A stretch of DNA of 64,000 nt from JAVBMU01 sp031551755 (GTDB lineage Bacteria > Actinomycetota > Actinomycetes > Actinomycetales > Cellulomonadaceae): contig JAVBNE010000016.1 of NCBI GenBank assembly GCA_031551755.1, positions 18,516-82,515 on the forward strand, written 5' to 3'. Shown here one piece after another: positions 35,765-45,230 of this stretch. A program made the position numbers and the translations under genes. Every line of letters starts with the position of its first letter. Position 1 is the stretch's first letter. The notes beneath the pieces were generated by a model. It did no database searches. It saw only the letters and a list, made by a program, of their open reading frames with translations, and had not been told where the DNA came from.

Positions 35765-37153
35765 TCAGTCCACTGAGAAGAACGTACGAACCCCTGCCAG
35801 GGCTTCCCGGAACGCGGTGATCTCCTCGGCCGTCGTGTAGATCGACGCGGAGGCACGCGCAGTCGCGGCCACCCCGAACCGCCGGTGCAGCGGCTGGGCG
35901 CAATGATGCCCGACCCGAACCGCAATGCCGGCATCGTCCAGCACCTGGCCAACGTCGTGGGCGTGGACGCCGTCGACCACGAACGAGACGACGGCGAGGC
36001 GATCCTGCGCGGTGGTGGGTCCGATCACGCGCACCCCGGGGATCTCGGTAATCCGCAACAGCTCAGCAGCAAGCTCCTGTTCGTGGGCGGCGACACCGGC
36101 CATTCCCAGGTCCCGAAGGTACTGGGCGGCAGCGGCGAATCCGACCACCTGCGCGACCATCTGAGTGCCGGCCTCGAAGCGTTGCGGGGGCGCCATGTAC
36201 GTCGACTCGGTCATGGTGACCGTCTCAATCATGGAACCGCCCGTGATCACCGGCGGCAGGGCGGCCAGCAGCTCACTCCGGCCGTAGAGCGCCCCAACCC
36301 CGGTGGGGCCGAGCATCTTATGGGCCGAGAACACCGCGAAGTCGACCCCGAGCCCGGGCAGGTCCAACGGCAGGTGCGGCGCCGACTGGCAGGCGTCGAG
36401 CACCGTAATGGCTCCGACCTCGGCTGCCCGCGCCACGAGCGCAGCCACCGGGGTCACCGCGCCGGTCACATTCGACGCATGGGTGAAGGCCACCACGCGG
36501 GTTCGCTCGGTGATCACCGAGTCGGCGTCCTCCACGCGGATGCGGCCGTCGTCGGAGACCTCGAACCAGCGCAGCACGGCACCCGTGCGAGCGGCCAGTT
36601 CCTGCCACGGCACGAGGTTCGCGTGATGCTCTGCCTCAGTGACCACGATCTCGTCGCCCGGCCGGAGGGCGAACCGCTTTGCGGACTCCCCACCCCGCCC
36701 CAGGCTCGCATTGGAGATCCCGTAGGTGACCAGGTTGATCGCCGACGTCGCCCCGGAAGTCCACACCAGGTTCTCCGGTCCCGCACCCACCAAGGCGGCC
36801 ACCACACCGCGTGCCGCCTCGAAAGCCTCCGTGGCTTCCTCGGCGAGTTGGTGGGCGCCGCGATGGACCGCCGCGTTACGCGAGGCGTAGAAGTCGATCT
36901 CCGCGTCCAGCACTACCTGCGGCTTCTGCGAGGTCGCCGCGGAGTCCAGGTAGATCAACGGCTGGCCCCCACGCACCGTGCGGGCGAGGAGCGGGAAATC
37001 GGCCCGCACGGCAGCAAGTTCGCGCGCCGCCAGCCCTGTCTCGGACGTCAGACGAACGCCCGGGGCGCCCTCTTGGGAAGTCGGCTCCGTCCCAGCTCCG
37101 TCCGATTCTCCGTCGCCCGGCCTCGAGTCGGTCCTCACACTGGCCACAGTCAT
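35765..37153 (-). CDS. sufS: SufS cysteine desulfurase
   Basis: 462 aa, with about 45 extra N-terminal hydrophilic residues compared with the roughly 410-aa norm. It is a PLP enzyme that converts cysteine to alanine plus a protein-bound persulfide for Fe-S assembly. Seen are YLDSAATSQKPQVVLDAEID, the VTEAEHHANLVPWQ segment, the PLP lysine in FSAHKMLGPTGVGALYG (about K278), and the catalytic cysteine in RVGHHCAQPLHRRFGV. An internal start after the leader is possible. It begins 3 bp after sufC. Confidence 0.95.
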   Translation of the reverse strand: MTVASVRTDSRPGDGESDGAGTEPTSQEGAPGVRLTSETGLAARELAAVRADFPLLARTVRGGQPLIYLDSAATSQKPQVVLDAEIDFYASRNAAVHRGAHQLAEEATEAFEAARGVVAALVGAGPENLVWTSGATSAINLVTYGISNASLGRGGESAKRFALRPGDEIVVTEAEHHANLVPWQELAARTGAVLRWFEVSDDGRIRVEDADSVITERTRVVAFTHASNVTGAVTPVAALVARAAEVGAITVLDACQSAPHLPLDLPGLGVDFAVFSAHKMLGPTGVGALYGRSELLAALPPVITGGSMIETVTMTESTYMAPPQRFEAGTQMVAQVVGFAAAAQYLRDLGMAGVAAHEQELAAELLRITEIPGVRVIGPTTAQDRLAVVSFVVDGVHAHDVGQVLDDAGIAVRVGHHCAQPLHRRFGVAATARASASIYTTAEEITAFREALAGVRTFFSVD

Positions 37154-37155
37154 CG

Positions 37156-37920
37156 CTACGCCTGCGTCCCGGCGGCCACGAATCGGTCGTAGCCCTCTTC
37201 TTCGAGACGGTCGGCCAACTCTGGGCCACCTTCCTCAGCGATCCGACCATCGACAAAGACATGGACGAACTCCGGGGTGATGTACCGCAGGATCCGGGTG
37301 TAGTGGGTGATCAGCAAGATGCCGGCGTCGGTCGACTCGTGCACCCGGTTGACACCCTCGGAGACGATTCGCAGAGCATCGACGTCCAGCCCCGAGTCGG
37401 TCTCGTCGAGGATCGCGAACTTCGGCGCCAGGAGTTCCATCTGCAGGATCTCGTGGCGCTTCTTCTCCCCGCCGGAGAACCCTTCGTTCACCGACCGGGC
37501 GGCGAAGGCGTCATCCATCCGCAGCCGCTCCATGGCCCCCTTGACTTCCTTCCCCCACGTACGCAGGGCAGGCGCCGTGCCGTCGATGGCGGTCTTGGCG
37601 GTCCGCAGGAAGTTCGACACGCTCACTCCCGGCACCTCGACCGGGTACTGCATGGCAAGGAACATCCCTGCCCGAGCCCGCTCGTCCACACTCATCGACA
37701 GGACGTCTTCACCGTCCAAGGTGACAGTGCCGGAAGTCACCTCATACTTGGGGTGACCGGCCAGGGAGTAAGCGAGGGTGGACTTGCCGGAGCCATTGGG
37801 ACCCATGATGGCGTGCACCTCACCGCTGGCGATCGTCAGGTCGACACCGCGCAGAATGGGCTTCGCGCCTTCCTTCGTTTGCACACTGACGTGCAGGTCG
37901 CGGATCTCAAGAGTGGACAT
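37156..37920 (-). CDS. sufC: SufC Fe-S assembly ATPase
   Basis: 254 aa. This is the ABC-type ATPase of the SufBCD scaffold, driving conformational change for cluster assembly. Walker A is IMGPNGSGKSTLAYSLAG, signature FSGGEKKRHEILQMELL, Walker B FAILDETDSGLDVDALR (SufC-type DETDSGLD) and switch histidine ILLITHYTRIL. It follows the Rieske ferredoxin gene by 31 bp. Confidence 0.96.
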   Translation of the reverse strand: MSTLEIRDLHVSVQTKEGAKPILRGVDLTIASGEVHAIMGPNGSGKSTLAYSLAGHPKYEVTSGTVTLDGEDVLSMSVDERARAGMFLAMQYPVEVPGVSVSNFLRTAKTAIDGTAPALRTWGKEVKGAMERLRMDDAFAARSVNEGFSGGEKKRHEILQMELLAPKFAILDETDSGLDVDALRIVSEGVNRVHESTDAGILLITHYTRILRYITPEFVHVFVDGRIAEEGGPELADRLEEEGYDRFVAAGTQA

Positions 37921-37951
37921 TCAGGTTCTCCAGAATCTGGTCGGTGTCCGG

Positions 37952-38299
37952 TCAGGACGGGAAGTTCAGCGGGGCGTCGATATCGACGAGCACGCGCTCG
38001 CCGTCGATGCTCACCGGGTAGACAGGCACGGGACGGGTGGCCGGGAGAGCGGTGGGTTTGCCGGTACGCAGATCGAACTGCGAACCGTGCAGCCAGCATT
38101 CAACGAGGCAACCCTCCACCTCACCGTCCGAGAGGGAGACCTGCCCGTGCGAGCAAATATCGGAGAGTGCGTACCAGTTGCCCTCGTCGTCGCGGATCAC
38201 GGCGATGTCGACGGGACCACCGTCAGGCCCGTCCAGTTCGACCCGCAGGGCCTCCTCCGGGCCGAGATCGGCCGTCATACACGCGAGCTGAGCGGTCAT
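37952..38299 (-). CDS. Rieske-type ferredoxin of the suf operon
   Basis: 115 aa, overlapping the sufD stop by 4 bp. The two Rieske cluster-binding motifs are ICSHGQVSL and CWLHGSQFD (C-x-H and C-x2-H), so it carries a [2Fe-2S] centre. Proteins like this are annotated as non-heme iron oxygenase ferredoxin subunits, but this position between sufD and sufC recurs in Actinobacteria. A role as electron donor in cluster assembly is more likely. Function inferred from context. Confidence 0.92.
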   Translation of the reverse strand: MTAQLACMTADLGPEEALRVELDGPDGGPVDIAVIRDDEGNWYALSDICSHGQVSLSDGEVEGCLVECWLHGSQFDLRTGKPTALPATRPVPVYPVSIDGERVLVDIDAPLNFPS

Positions 38300-39513
38300 G
38301 CGGTGCCCTCGATCACGTTCATCGACTTCGACAACTCCCGCTCGATGGCGGCCAAGAGGCGTTCCTCGACCTCGGCCACCCCGATGTCCTGGATCAGGTC
38401 CGCGAAGAAGCCGCGCACGACCAGCCGTCGCGCCTCGGATTCCGGGATGCCGCGGGCCATCAGGTAGAAGAGCTGCTCGTCGTCGAAACGGCCGGTCGCT
38501 GACGCGTGGCCGGCGCCTTCGATCTCGCCGGTCTCGATCTCCAAGTTCGGCACCGAGTCGGCCCGCGCCCCGTCGGTCAGCACGAGGTTGCGGTTCAGTT
38601 CATAGGTGTCGGTGCCCTCAGCGGCCGCACGGATCAGCACGTCGCCGACCCAGACCACGTGAGCGCCGTCCCCTTGAAGGGCTCCCTTGTAGGTGACACG
38701 GGACTTGCACTGCGGCACACCGTGGTCGACGAAGAGCCTGTGCTCCTGGTGCTGATCGGCGTCGGCGAAGTACAGGCCGATCATCTCGACCTCACCGCCC
38801 TCGGCGGTGAACTCCACATCCGGAGTGATCCGCACGACGTCGCCGCCGAGCGTGACCACCACGTGCTTCAGGGTGGCGTCACGCCCGATCCGGACCCGGT
38901 GGGAGGAGGCATGCACGGCACCTGCTGACCAGTCCTGCACGGAGACGAGCGTCAAGTGGGCGCCGTCGGCGACGTTGATCTCCACGGTCTGGGTCACCGT
39001 GGCTGACCCCTGGTGATCGATCACCACGACGGCTTCGGCGAACTTCTCCGCCTGGATGAGCAGGTGGTCGGCCGTCGGGGTGCCAGCGGTGCCGTCGATG
39101 CGGATGGAGATCACCTCATCGGTGTGCACCTCCTGGCCGATTGTGACAACGGTCGCTTCCGCGAAGGCGTTCCAAGCAGCGACGGCCGTCCGGTCACCGG
39201 GGCGACCGCAGCGGCCGAGTCGCCCGTCGCTGCGGTCCACGACCTCGACAGTGACCCCGCGAGGCGCCACGACGGTGGTGAGTGCACCGCCACCGGGAAG
39301 GTCTGTGTCGAAGAGCGGGGCGAGCCGGGAGGCCGGCGAGAACCGCCACTCCTCCTCGCGACCGTTCGGAACCGGGATATCGGCGAGGTCGAAGGACGTC
39401 AGGCGTTCGGCCCGCGAGCCTTGAACGGCGCTCGGCCCATGGGTATGTGCGCCGTCTGCCGTGGCCCGAGAATGATCCGTACTCAAGGAGACGGGGGTGG
39501 TGGTGCTGGTCAT
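38296..39513 (-). CDS. sufD: SufD Fe-S assembly scaffold subunit
   Basis: 405 aa. It pairs with SufB on the SufBCD scaffold. The C-terminal half is the beta-helix typical of SufBD (VEFTAEGGEVEMIGLYFADA, HASATGRFDDEQLFYLMARG, PESEARRLVVRGFFADLIQD). Divergent N-terminal sequence is normal for SufD. The ATG directly follows the sufB TAA. Confidence 0.95.
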   Translation of the reverse strand: MTSTTTPVSLSTDHSRATADGAHTHGPSAVQGSRAERLTSFDLADIPVPNGREEEWRFSPASRLAPLFDTDLPGGGALTTVVAPRGVTVEVVDRSDGRLGRCGRPGDRTAVAAWNAFAEATVVTIGQEVHTDEVISIRIDGTAGTPTADHLLIQAEKFAEAVVVIDHQGSATVTQTVEINVADGAHLTLVSVQDWSAGAVHASSHRVRIGRDATLKHVVVTLGGDVVRITPDVEFTAEGGEVEMIGLYFADADQHQEHRLFVDHGVPQCKSRVTYKGALQGDGAHVVWVGDVLIRAAAEGTDTYELNRNLVLTDGARADSVPNLEIETGEIEGAGHASATGRFDDEQLFYLMARGIPESEARRLVVRGFFADLIQDIGVAEVEERLLAAIERELSKSMNVIEGTA

Positions 39514-40971
39514 TTAGCCGACTGACCCTTCCATCTGGAGCTCGATAAGGCGGTTGAGTTCGAGCGCGTACTCCATGGGCAGCTCACGGGCGATCGGCTC
39601 CACGAAGCCGCGCACGATCATGGCCATGGCCTCGGTCTCGGCCATCCCGCGGGACATGAGGTAGAACAGCTGGTCCTCGGAGACCCGCGAGACGGTCGCC
39701 TCGTGCCCCATGGAGACGTCGTCCTCGCGGACGTCGACATAGGGGTAGGTGTCCGAGCGGGAGATCTGGTCGACCAGGAGCGCATCGCAGAGCACATTCG
39801 AAGCCGAATGCTCCGACCCTTCGAGGACTTGGACCAGACCCCGGTAGGAGGTCCGCCCACCGCCCCGGGCGACGGATTTGCTCACGATCGAACTCGAGGT
39901 GTGCGGTGCGGCGTGCACCATCTTCGAGCCGGCGTCCTGGTGCTGGCCCTCCCCCGCGAAGGCGATCGACAGGGTCTCCCCACGGGCATGTTCGCCGAGC
40001 AGATAGATCGCCGGGTACTTCATGGTGACCTTCGAGCCGATGTTGCCATCGACCCATTCCATGGTGGCGCCCTCAGCGGCGGTGGCCCGCTTGGTGACGA
40101 GGTTGTACACGTTGTTCGACCAGTTCTGGATGGTCGTGTACCGCACCCGGGCGTTCTTCTTGACGATGATCTCGACGACGGCCGAGTGCAGGGAGTCGGT
40201 CGAGTAGATCGGCGCGGTGCAGCCCTCGACGTAGTGCACGTAGGAACCCTCGTCCGCGATGATCAGGGTCCGCTCGAACTGGCCCATGTTCTCCGTGTTG
40301 ATCCGGAAGTAGGCCTGCAGCGGGATCTCAACGTGTACACCCGGCGGCACGTAGACGAACGACCCACCGGACCACACGGCCGAGTTCAGCGCGGCGAACT
40401 TGTTGTCGCCAGCCGGGATCACGGTGCCGAAGTACTCCTGGAACAGCTCGGGATGCTCCCGCAGACCGGTGTCCGTGTCCATAAAGATCACGCCCTGGGA
40501 CTCCAGGTCTTCGCGGATCTGGTGATAAACGACCTCGGATTCGTACTGGGCCGCGACTCCGGCGACGAGGCGTTGCTTCTCCGCCTCCGGGATGCCCAGC
40601 CGGTCATAGGTGGTCTTGATGTCCTCGGGAAGGTCTTCCCAGCTCGTCGCCTGCTTCTCGGTAGAGCGCACGAAGTACTTGATGGAGTCGAAGTCGATGC
40701 CGCTCAAGTCGGCTCCCCAACTCGGCATCGGCTTCTTGTCGAAAAGCCGCAGAGCCTTCAGCCGGGCTTTGAGCATCCACTCAGGCTCGTTCTTCAGCGC
40801 GGAGATGTTCCGGACGACCGCCTCGGACAGACCACGCTGCGCGGACATACCGGCGGCATCGGAGTCGTGCCAGCCGTATTCGTAGGCACCGATCGACGCG
40901 ATGATCTCGTCATCGCTGTGCTTCTCCGGCGCGGTCAGGACCGCGTCGGTGTCTTGGGTAGGGGCGCTCAT
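39514..40971 (-). CDS. sufB: SufB Fe-S assembly scaffold subunit
   Basis: 485 aa from the ATG overlapping the sufR stop (ATGA); the open frame to 41334 only reads through sufR. It is the main cluster-building subunit. Visible are VAAQYESEVVYHQIREDLES, the tract AVWSGGSFVYVPPGVHVEIP, YVHYVEGCTAPIYSTDSLHS with a conserved cysteine, and SDTYPYVDVREDDVSMGHEA near the C-terminus. First structural gene of the suf operon. Confidence 0.96.
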   Translation of the reverse strand: MSAPTQDTDAVLTAPEKHSDDEIIASIGAYEYGWHDSDAAGMSAQRGLSEAVVRNISALKNEPEWMLKARLKALRLFDKKPMPSWGADLSGIDFDSIKYFVRSTEKQATSWEDLPEDIKTTYDRLGIPEAEKQRLVAGVAAQYESEVVYHQIREDLESQGVIFMDTDTGLREHPELFQEYFGTVIPAGDNKFAALNSAVWSGGSFVYVPPGVHVEIPLQAYFRINTENMGQFERTLIIADEGSYVHYVEGCTAPIYSTDSLHSAVVEIIVKKNARVRYTTIQNWSNNVYNLVTKRATAAEGATMEWVDGNIGSKVTMKYPAIYLLGEHARGETLSIAFAGEGQHQDAGSKMVHAAPHTSSSIVSKSVARGGGRTSYRGLVQVLEGSEHSASNVLCDALLVDQISRSDTYPYVDVREDDVSMGHEATVSRVSEDQLFYLMSRGMAETEAMAMIVRGFVEPIARELPMEYALELNRLIELQMEGSVG

Positions 40972-41738
40972 GTCAGTCCTTGTCCGTGGTCGTGGGACGG
41001 ATCGGTGGGTTCGGCAGCTGCCGCGGCCGGCTCGCCACGGGTGCGGGCAACCGGAACGGGGATGCTGGTCGTGCAGGCGTGTCCACCTGCGGCCATGGTG
41101 GCCAGCCGTTGTACATGGGAGCCGAGCAGATGCGCGAAGGCGACCTGCTCGGCTTCGCAGAGCTGGGGGAACTCGGCGGCGATGCGCAAGACGGGGCAAT
41201 GGCCTTGGCACAACTGCACCGTCGCCGTGCCACCCACCGGCCGGATACTGGCCGCGAACCCCTCGTCGCTCAATGCCTGGGCCAACTGAGTGACGCGCGC
41301 GGCGAAATCCTCGGTATTCAGCCGCTCGGCGCAACGGGCGGCAAGTTCAGCCACTCGGCGCTGTGCAAACAGTTCGACGGCCTCTTCTCCGGCCGTCTCC
41401 CGCAGCAGGCGCAAGGCTTGCAGGGCGACATCGGAATAGGCACCGGATAGCTCCCCCTGGCCCCGCGGGGTGGCGACGTAGAGGCGAGCTGGGCGCCCAC
41501 GGAGCCGCGTGGCCGGGGCTGGCTCATGAACGGCGACCAGGCCGTCATCCTCCAATTGTGCGAGGTGGCGGCGGACAGCGGTGGGGGTGACCCCGAGATG
41601 GGAGGCCAAGGTTGCAGCGCTGACCGGACCATCGGCCGCGACCAGCTCAAGAATCCGCAGCCGAGCAGGGCTGTCAACATCCACGGAACGGGTCGCCGCA
41701 CCCAGCCGGGCGTGCTCATCGATCGTGGCCATGGCCAT
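40968..41738 (-). CDS. sufR: SufR iron-sulfur-sensing transcriptional repressor
   Basis: 256 aa from the ATG at 41738; an ATG at 41732 is equally possible. The N-terminal winged helix (LRILELVAADGPVSAATLAS, LGVTPTAVRRHLAQLEDDGL) binds DNA. The C-terminal part holds the cluster ligands VQLCQGHCPVLRIAAEFPQLCE, the C-x3-C...C arrangement of SufR. With its [4Fe-4S] cluster SufR represses the suf operon and releases it when clusters are scarce. It leads the operon and so should regulate itself too. Confidence 0.93.
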   Translation of the reverse strand: MAMATIDEHARLGAATRSVDVDSPARLRILELVAADGPVSAATLASHLGVTPTAVRRHLAQLEDDGLVAVHEPAPATRLRGRPARLYVATPRGQGELSGAYSDVALQALRLLRETAGEEAVELFAQRRVAELAARCAERLNTEDFAARVTQLAQALSDEGFAASIRPVGGTATVQLCQGHCPVLRIAAEFPQLCEAEQVAFAHLLGSHVQRLATMAAGGHACTTSIPVPVARTRGEPAAAAAEPTDPSHDHGQGLT

Positions 41739-41897
41739 CAAGACGGTTCCCTTCTGCGCTCTACGTACCGGCCCGCCTGAAGGCAGCCCAGACCCCTCCG
41801 GATATAGGCAACATCTTTCTTCCCTAATTCAATCCGCGCAACCAAGGCAAGCCTCACTTCGCAAGGAGCTCTGGGCGGCTTCGCCTAGACTGCCCGC
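41739..41897. promoter_or_regulatory. Divergent sufR / ABC exporter promoter region
   Basis: The 159 bp between sufR and the divergent ABC gene contain the most AT-rich patch of the neighbourhood (about 41801-41832). On the minus strand TTGAAT (41832-41827) and TATATC (41806-41801) resemble -35/-10 elements, but they are 20 bp apart, wider than usual. SufR would be expected to bind here; I cannot point to an operator with confidence. Confidence 0.4.
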
Positions 41898-42833
41898 GTG
41901 TCCGAACCACCCGCAGTCCTCGTCACCGACCTTGTCAAGCGATACGCAGGGCAACCTGTCGTCCACGGAGTGAACCTCACCGTTGAGCGCGGCACGGTGA
42001 CCGCCGTGCTCGGACCCAACGGTGCCGGGAAGACCACGACCATCGAGTGTTGCGAGGGATTGCGGAACCCGGACGGCGGTACCGTGCGGGTTCTCGGACG
42101 CAATCCGGCGACGGAATCGGGTGAACTCCGGCCTCGGGTCGGAGTCATGCTGCAAGACGGCGGCCTCCCCTCCGGGGCACGAGCCTTGGCCGTGCTGGAA
42201 CACGTCTCAGCCATGTACGCCCGCCCCCGGGACACCGGCGAACTCGCCGAACGGCTCGGGCTACACGCCTTTGCCCGCACCCCGGTACGGCGACTGTCGG
42301 GCGGACAACGCCAAAGGCTGGCCCTGGCCACGGCCGTCGTCGGGCGCCCGGAGTTGGTCTTCCTCGATGAGCCCAGCGCAGGAATGGACCCGCAGAGCCG
42401 CCACGCCGTCTGGGACCTCGTGCGCGAGCTCGCCGCCGACGGCGTCAGCATCGTGTTGACCACACACTTGATGGACGAGGCCGAGGACCTGGCGGACTAC
42501 GTCTACATCCTGGACCACGGCAAAGTCATCGCTGCCGGCGAAACACGGACCCTTCTCACCTCCGGGCCGCTCAGTCAGTCGATCAGCATCGAGGCGCCGC
42601 CCGGACTCGACACGGCACCCCTGCTCGCCGCCTTGGGGGGCAACGGAGCAACCTGGTCAGTAACCGAGACCGAACCGGGCCACTACGCCGCCGCCGGCCC
42701 CGTCACACCCGCCGCATTGCTCGCTGTCTCGCACTGGCTGGCCGACGATGAACGCCTGCCCACCCAGATCACTATCGGCAGGCGCACGCTGGAGGACGTT
42801 TTCCTCGATCTCACCGGACGGAGACTGCGATGA
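41898..42833 (+). CDS. ABC-2 exporter ATP-binding subunit
   Basis: 311 aa, GTG start. Complete ATPase: Walker A VLGPNGAGKTTTIECCEGLR, signature LSGGQRQRLALATAVVG, Walker B LVFLDEPSAGMDPQSRHAVW and switch histidine LTTHLMDEAEDLAD. The 80-residue C-terminal extension is typical of ABC-2 drug/lipid exporters (DrrA/CcmA type). The permease gene overlaps by 4 bp. Position between sufR and ctaA is common in Actinobacteria and suggests a housekeeping role, but the substrate is unknown. Confidence 0.92.
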   Translation: MSEPPAVLVTDLVKRYAGQPVVHGVNLTVERGTVTAVLGPNGAGKTTTIECCEGLRNPDGGTVRVLGRNPATESGELRPRVGVMLQDGGLPSGARALAVLEHVSAMYARPRDTGELAERLGLHAFARTPVRRLSGGQRQRLALATAVVGRPELVFLDEPSAGMDPQSRHAVWDLVRELAADGVSIVLTTHLMDEAEDLADYVYILDHGKVIAAGETRTLLTSGPLSQSISIEAPPGLDTAPLLAALGGNGATWSVTETEPGHYAAAGPVTPAALLAVSHWLADDERLPTQITIGRRTLEDVFLDLTGRRLR

Positions 42834-43657
42834 CCACCGAGTTCGCGCCGCCCCACGATTCCCAGCCCATCAGCGAACGCGACCCGGCCACCGTCGCTCC
42901 TGGTGGGGCCGGGGCCGCACCCACCTGGCGCCGAGTGCTGGCGCAGGGTGCCTTCGAGACCCGCACCCTGTTCCGCAACGGCGAACAGCTATTGGTGACG
43001 CTCTTCTTGCCGGCCCTTCTCCTGGTAGGCATGGCGCAGGTCGAAGCCTTCGAAATCGAGACCAACGGCGCGGCCCGAATCGATGTCGTGACCCCCGGAG
43101 TGCTCGCCCTGGCCGTGATGTCGAGCGCGTTTGCCTCTCAGGCAATCGCGACCGCCTTCGACCGACGCAACGGCGTGCTGCGCATGCTGGCCACGACACC
43201 GCTCGGCCGTTCGGGACTGTTGGCGGGCAAGATCGTCGCTGTTCTTGCCGTCGAGGCGGTCCAACTCATCGTGCTCAGCACCCTGGGATTGGTGCTCGGC
43301 TGGCGGCCTGATCCCGCAGGAATCCCCGGGGCGATCCTCGCGGTGGTCCTCGGCGCGGCCGCTTTCGCAGGTCTCGCCCTATTCCTGGCGGGGACGCTGC
43401 GGGCGGAGGCAGTCATTGCCGTCGCGAACCTCGTCTTGGTGGTGTTGGCTGTGGCGGGCGGGATCCTGGTGCCCGTGACACAACTGCCCGGCCCCTTGGC
43501 CGATATCGCGCCGTGGCTCCCATCCGGCGCACTCGGTGAGGCGATGCGAGGCTCGCTGCTCGACGGGTCTTTCCCTGGAGCGGCGTTCGCCGTCTTGGCC
43601 GCCTGGACCGTGGTCTTCAGCTGGGGCGCCGTCCGGCTCTTCCGCTGGCGGGACTGA
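42830..43657 (+). CDS. ABC-2 exporter permease
   Basis: 275 aa. After a hydrophilic N-terminal segment of about 45 residues there are six hydrophobic stretches, including LLVTLFLPALLLVGMAQVEA, GVLALAVMSSAFASQAIATA, IVAVLAVEAVQLIVLSTLGL, GAILAVVLGAAAFAGLALFL and AVIAVANLVLVVLAVAGGIL. This is the ABC-2 membrane fold and pairs with the ATPase gene through an ATGA overlap. Confidence 0.9.
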   Translation: MTTEFAPPHDSQPISERDPATVAPGGAGAAPTWRRVLAQGAFETRTLFRNGEQLLVTLFLPALLLVGMAQVEAFEIETNGAARIDVVTPGVLALAVMSSAFASQAIATAFDRRNGVLRMLATTPLGRSGLLAGKIVAVLAVEAVQLIVLSTLGLVLGWRPDPAGIPGAILAVVLGAAAFAGLALFLAGTLRAEAVIAVANLVLVVLAVAGGILVPVTQLPGPLADIAPWLPSGALGEAMRGSLLDGSFPGAAFAVLAAWTVVFSWGAVRLFRWRD

Positions 43658-43689
43658 ATCCGGCACCTCCCAGGGGCTACGGTAGGTCC

Positions 43690-44709
43690 GTGAGCACCCC
43701 CCACTCCGAGACCGGCCAGTCCACCGCCGCCACGAGCACCTGGGAGAGGTTGCGTGCGCGGGTCCGGCAATCGCGCTGGATGGGTCGTACGCACGGGCTG
43801 CTGATCGCCAACCTCATCGCCCAGATGGCGATCATCGTCACCGGTGGGGCGGTTCGCCTCACCGCCTCGGGGCTAGGCTGTTCGCAGTGGCCCGCCTGCC
43901 AACCCGGACGCTTCACCCCGCAGTTCCACGAGGCGACGGCCGCCCACGAGTACATCGAGTTCGGCAACCGCACCTTGACCTTCGTCCTGGTTGTCCTGGC
44001 GGTGGCTGTGGCCCTGGTTACCGGCGTCCGCGACGACCGGTCCCCTGCCTACCGATTCCTCGGGCTGACCCCACTGATCGGCGTCTTCGCTCAGGCAATC
44101 ATCGGTGGCGTCGTGGTGCTGCTGGAACTCAACCCGGCGTGGGTCGCCCTGCACTATCTGGTCTCGGCCGGCCTCGTCTGGGTATCCACCCTATTGCTCT
44201 ACCGTTCCGGCGAGGGCGACGGCGCACCGTCTCCGACCGCCGACCGCCGAGTCACCCTCATCACATGGGCGTTGGGCACTCTGTTGGTGCCGATTCTGCT
44301 GCTCGGCGCAATCGTCACCGGTTCCGGGCCACATGGCGGCGACGACGAGGTCGCCTACCGATTCAGCTTCGACCCGGTGTTCATCACCCGGTTCCACGCC
44401 GGCTGCGTCTGGGTCTTCCTCGCGCTGTTGGTCGCCTTGATCTACTTCACGCGGCGCAGCCGGGCGACCGACGAGACCCGCCGCGCGGCGCTCGTCCTCG
44501 TGGTGGTGACCGTCACCCAGGGGCTGATCGGCTACGTCCAGTACTTCACGAGCCTGCCCGCGTTCCTGGTCGGCATGCACATGGCGGGCTCGGCCCTGCT
44601 GACCGCAGCCACAACCTGGTTGGTGCTCACCACCCGGACCCGCTCGGAAGTCGCCGGCGATGCCGTTGCCGGCACCGAGTCCGGCACGGTGGCTCAGGGA
44701 TCACGCTGA
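43690..44709 (+). CDS. ctaA: Heme A synthase (CtaA/Cox15)
   Basis: 339 aa, GTG start. It oxidises the C8 methyl of heme O to the formyl group of heme A, for cytochrome aa3 oxidase. About eight membrane helices are seen. The four heme-ligand histidine regions are visible: HEYIEFGNRTLTF, VALHYLVSAG, ITRFHAGCVW and LVGMHMAGSALL. A Cys pair in the first loop (GLGCSQWPACQPG) fits the CtaA extracellular cysteines. Works with the SURF1-like protein at 25891-26844 in oxidase assembly. Confidence 0.95.
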   Translation: MSTPHSETGQSTAATSTWERLRARVRQSRWMGRTHGLLIANLIAQMAIIVTGGAVRLTASGLGCSQWPACQPGRFTPQFHEATAAHEYIEFGNRTLTFVLVVLAVAVALVTGVRDDRSPAYRFLGLTPLIGVFAQAIIGGVVVLLELNPAWVALHYLVSAGLVWVSTLLLYRSGEGDGAPSPTADRRVTLITWALGTLLVPILLLGAIVTGSGPHGGDDEVAYRFSFDPVFITRFHAGCVWVFLALLVALIYFTRRSRATDETRRAALVLVVVTVTQGLIGYVQYFTSLPAFLVGMHMAGSALLTAATTWLVLTTRTRSEVAGDAVAGTESGTVAQGSR

Positions 44710-44770
44710 ACCGAATGGCGCTCCACGCCCGCGGAACTCGCCCACCGAACCGTTCACTTAGGAGAAGACC

Positions 44771-45196
44771 ATGGCTAGCCTCGTCGTCCATTTCGAGATT
44801 CACGCCAGCGAGCCTCAACGGCTGATCGACTTCTACTCCGAGTTGCTCGGTTGGACGTTCACACGGTTCGGTGAGGCGCCGTACTGGGTCATCGACACCG
44901 GCGACGGTTCCATCCACAACCCCGGTGAACCCGGTCGCGGCATCAACGGCGGCCTGGTGCAACGCCCGCAGGCGCGACCTGAAGTAGGCGCACCGATCAA
45001 CGGCGCCAACCTTGTCATCGGCGTCGAAGATATCGACGGGACCTTCGCCAAGGGCCTCGAGCTCGGCGCGGCGCAGGCACTGCCGCTCGACGACATGCCC
45101 GGCATCGGGCGCCTGGGCTACCTCATCGACCCAGACGGAAACGTCTTCGGCATGATCAGCCCGATCATGTCCGACGGCACGAACGCGATGGGCTAG
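44771..45196 (+). CDS. VOC family (glyoxalase-like) protein
   Basis: 141 aa, ATG with TTAGGAGA. A paired beta-alpha-beta-beta-beta fold is implied by LVVHFEIHASEPQRLIDFYS (first metal His and Tyr region), LLGWTFTRFGEAPYWVI, and LIDPDGNVFGMI at the end. The pattern is of the small single-domain type that can bind metal or small molecules without known catalysis. Expressed from its own site after ctaA, convergent with the LAL regulator. Confidence 0.88.
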   Translation: MASLVVHFEIHASEPQRLIDFYSELLGWTFTRFGEAPYWVIDTGDGSIHNPGEPGRGINGGLVQRPQARPEVGAPINGANLVIGVEDIDGTFAKGLELGAAQALPLDDMPGIGRLGYLIDPDGNVFGMISPIMSDGTNAMG

Positions 45197-45230
45197 GCCG
45201 CCGAGCGTTGGGAGAGCCTCAGGCGGGGTG

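Noticed and set aside
37952..38299. Rieske protein as a foreign insertion in the suf operon
   Set aside because: A Rieske-type gene between sufD and sufC is a regular feature of actinobacterial suf operons, so its presence is not anomalous.
36811..38502. Plus-strand open frame of 563 codons opposite sufS, sufC and the Rieske gene
   Set aside because: It is antisense to three well-supported suf genes, has Arg/Pro-rich composition typical of high-GC shadow frames, and shows no family motif.
41845..41854. AGGCAAGCCT, resembling part of a DtxR/IdeR iron box upstream of sufR
   Set aside because: Only ten bases match and the rest of the 19-bp consensus is absent; chance similarity is likely.
43887..44825. 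Plus-strand 312-codon frame inside ctaA
   Set aside because: It overlaps ctaA in another frame and reads as Arg/Pro-rich nonsense; ctaA has all heme-ligand motifs.
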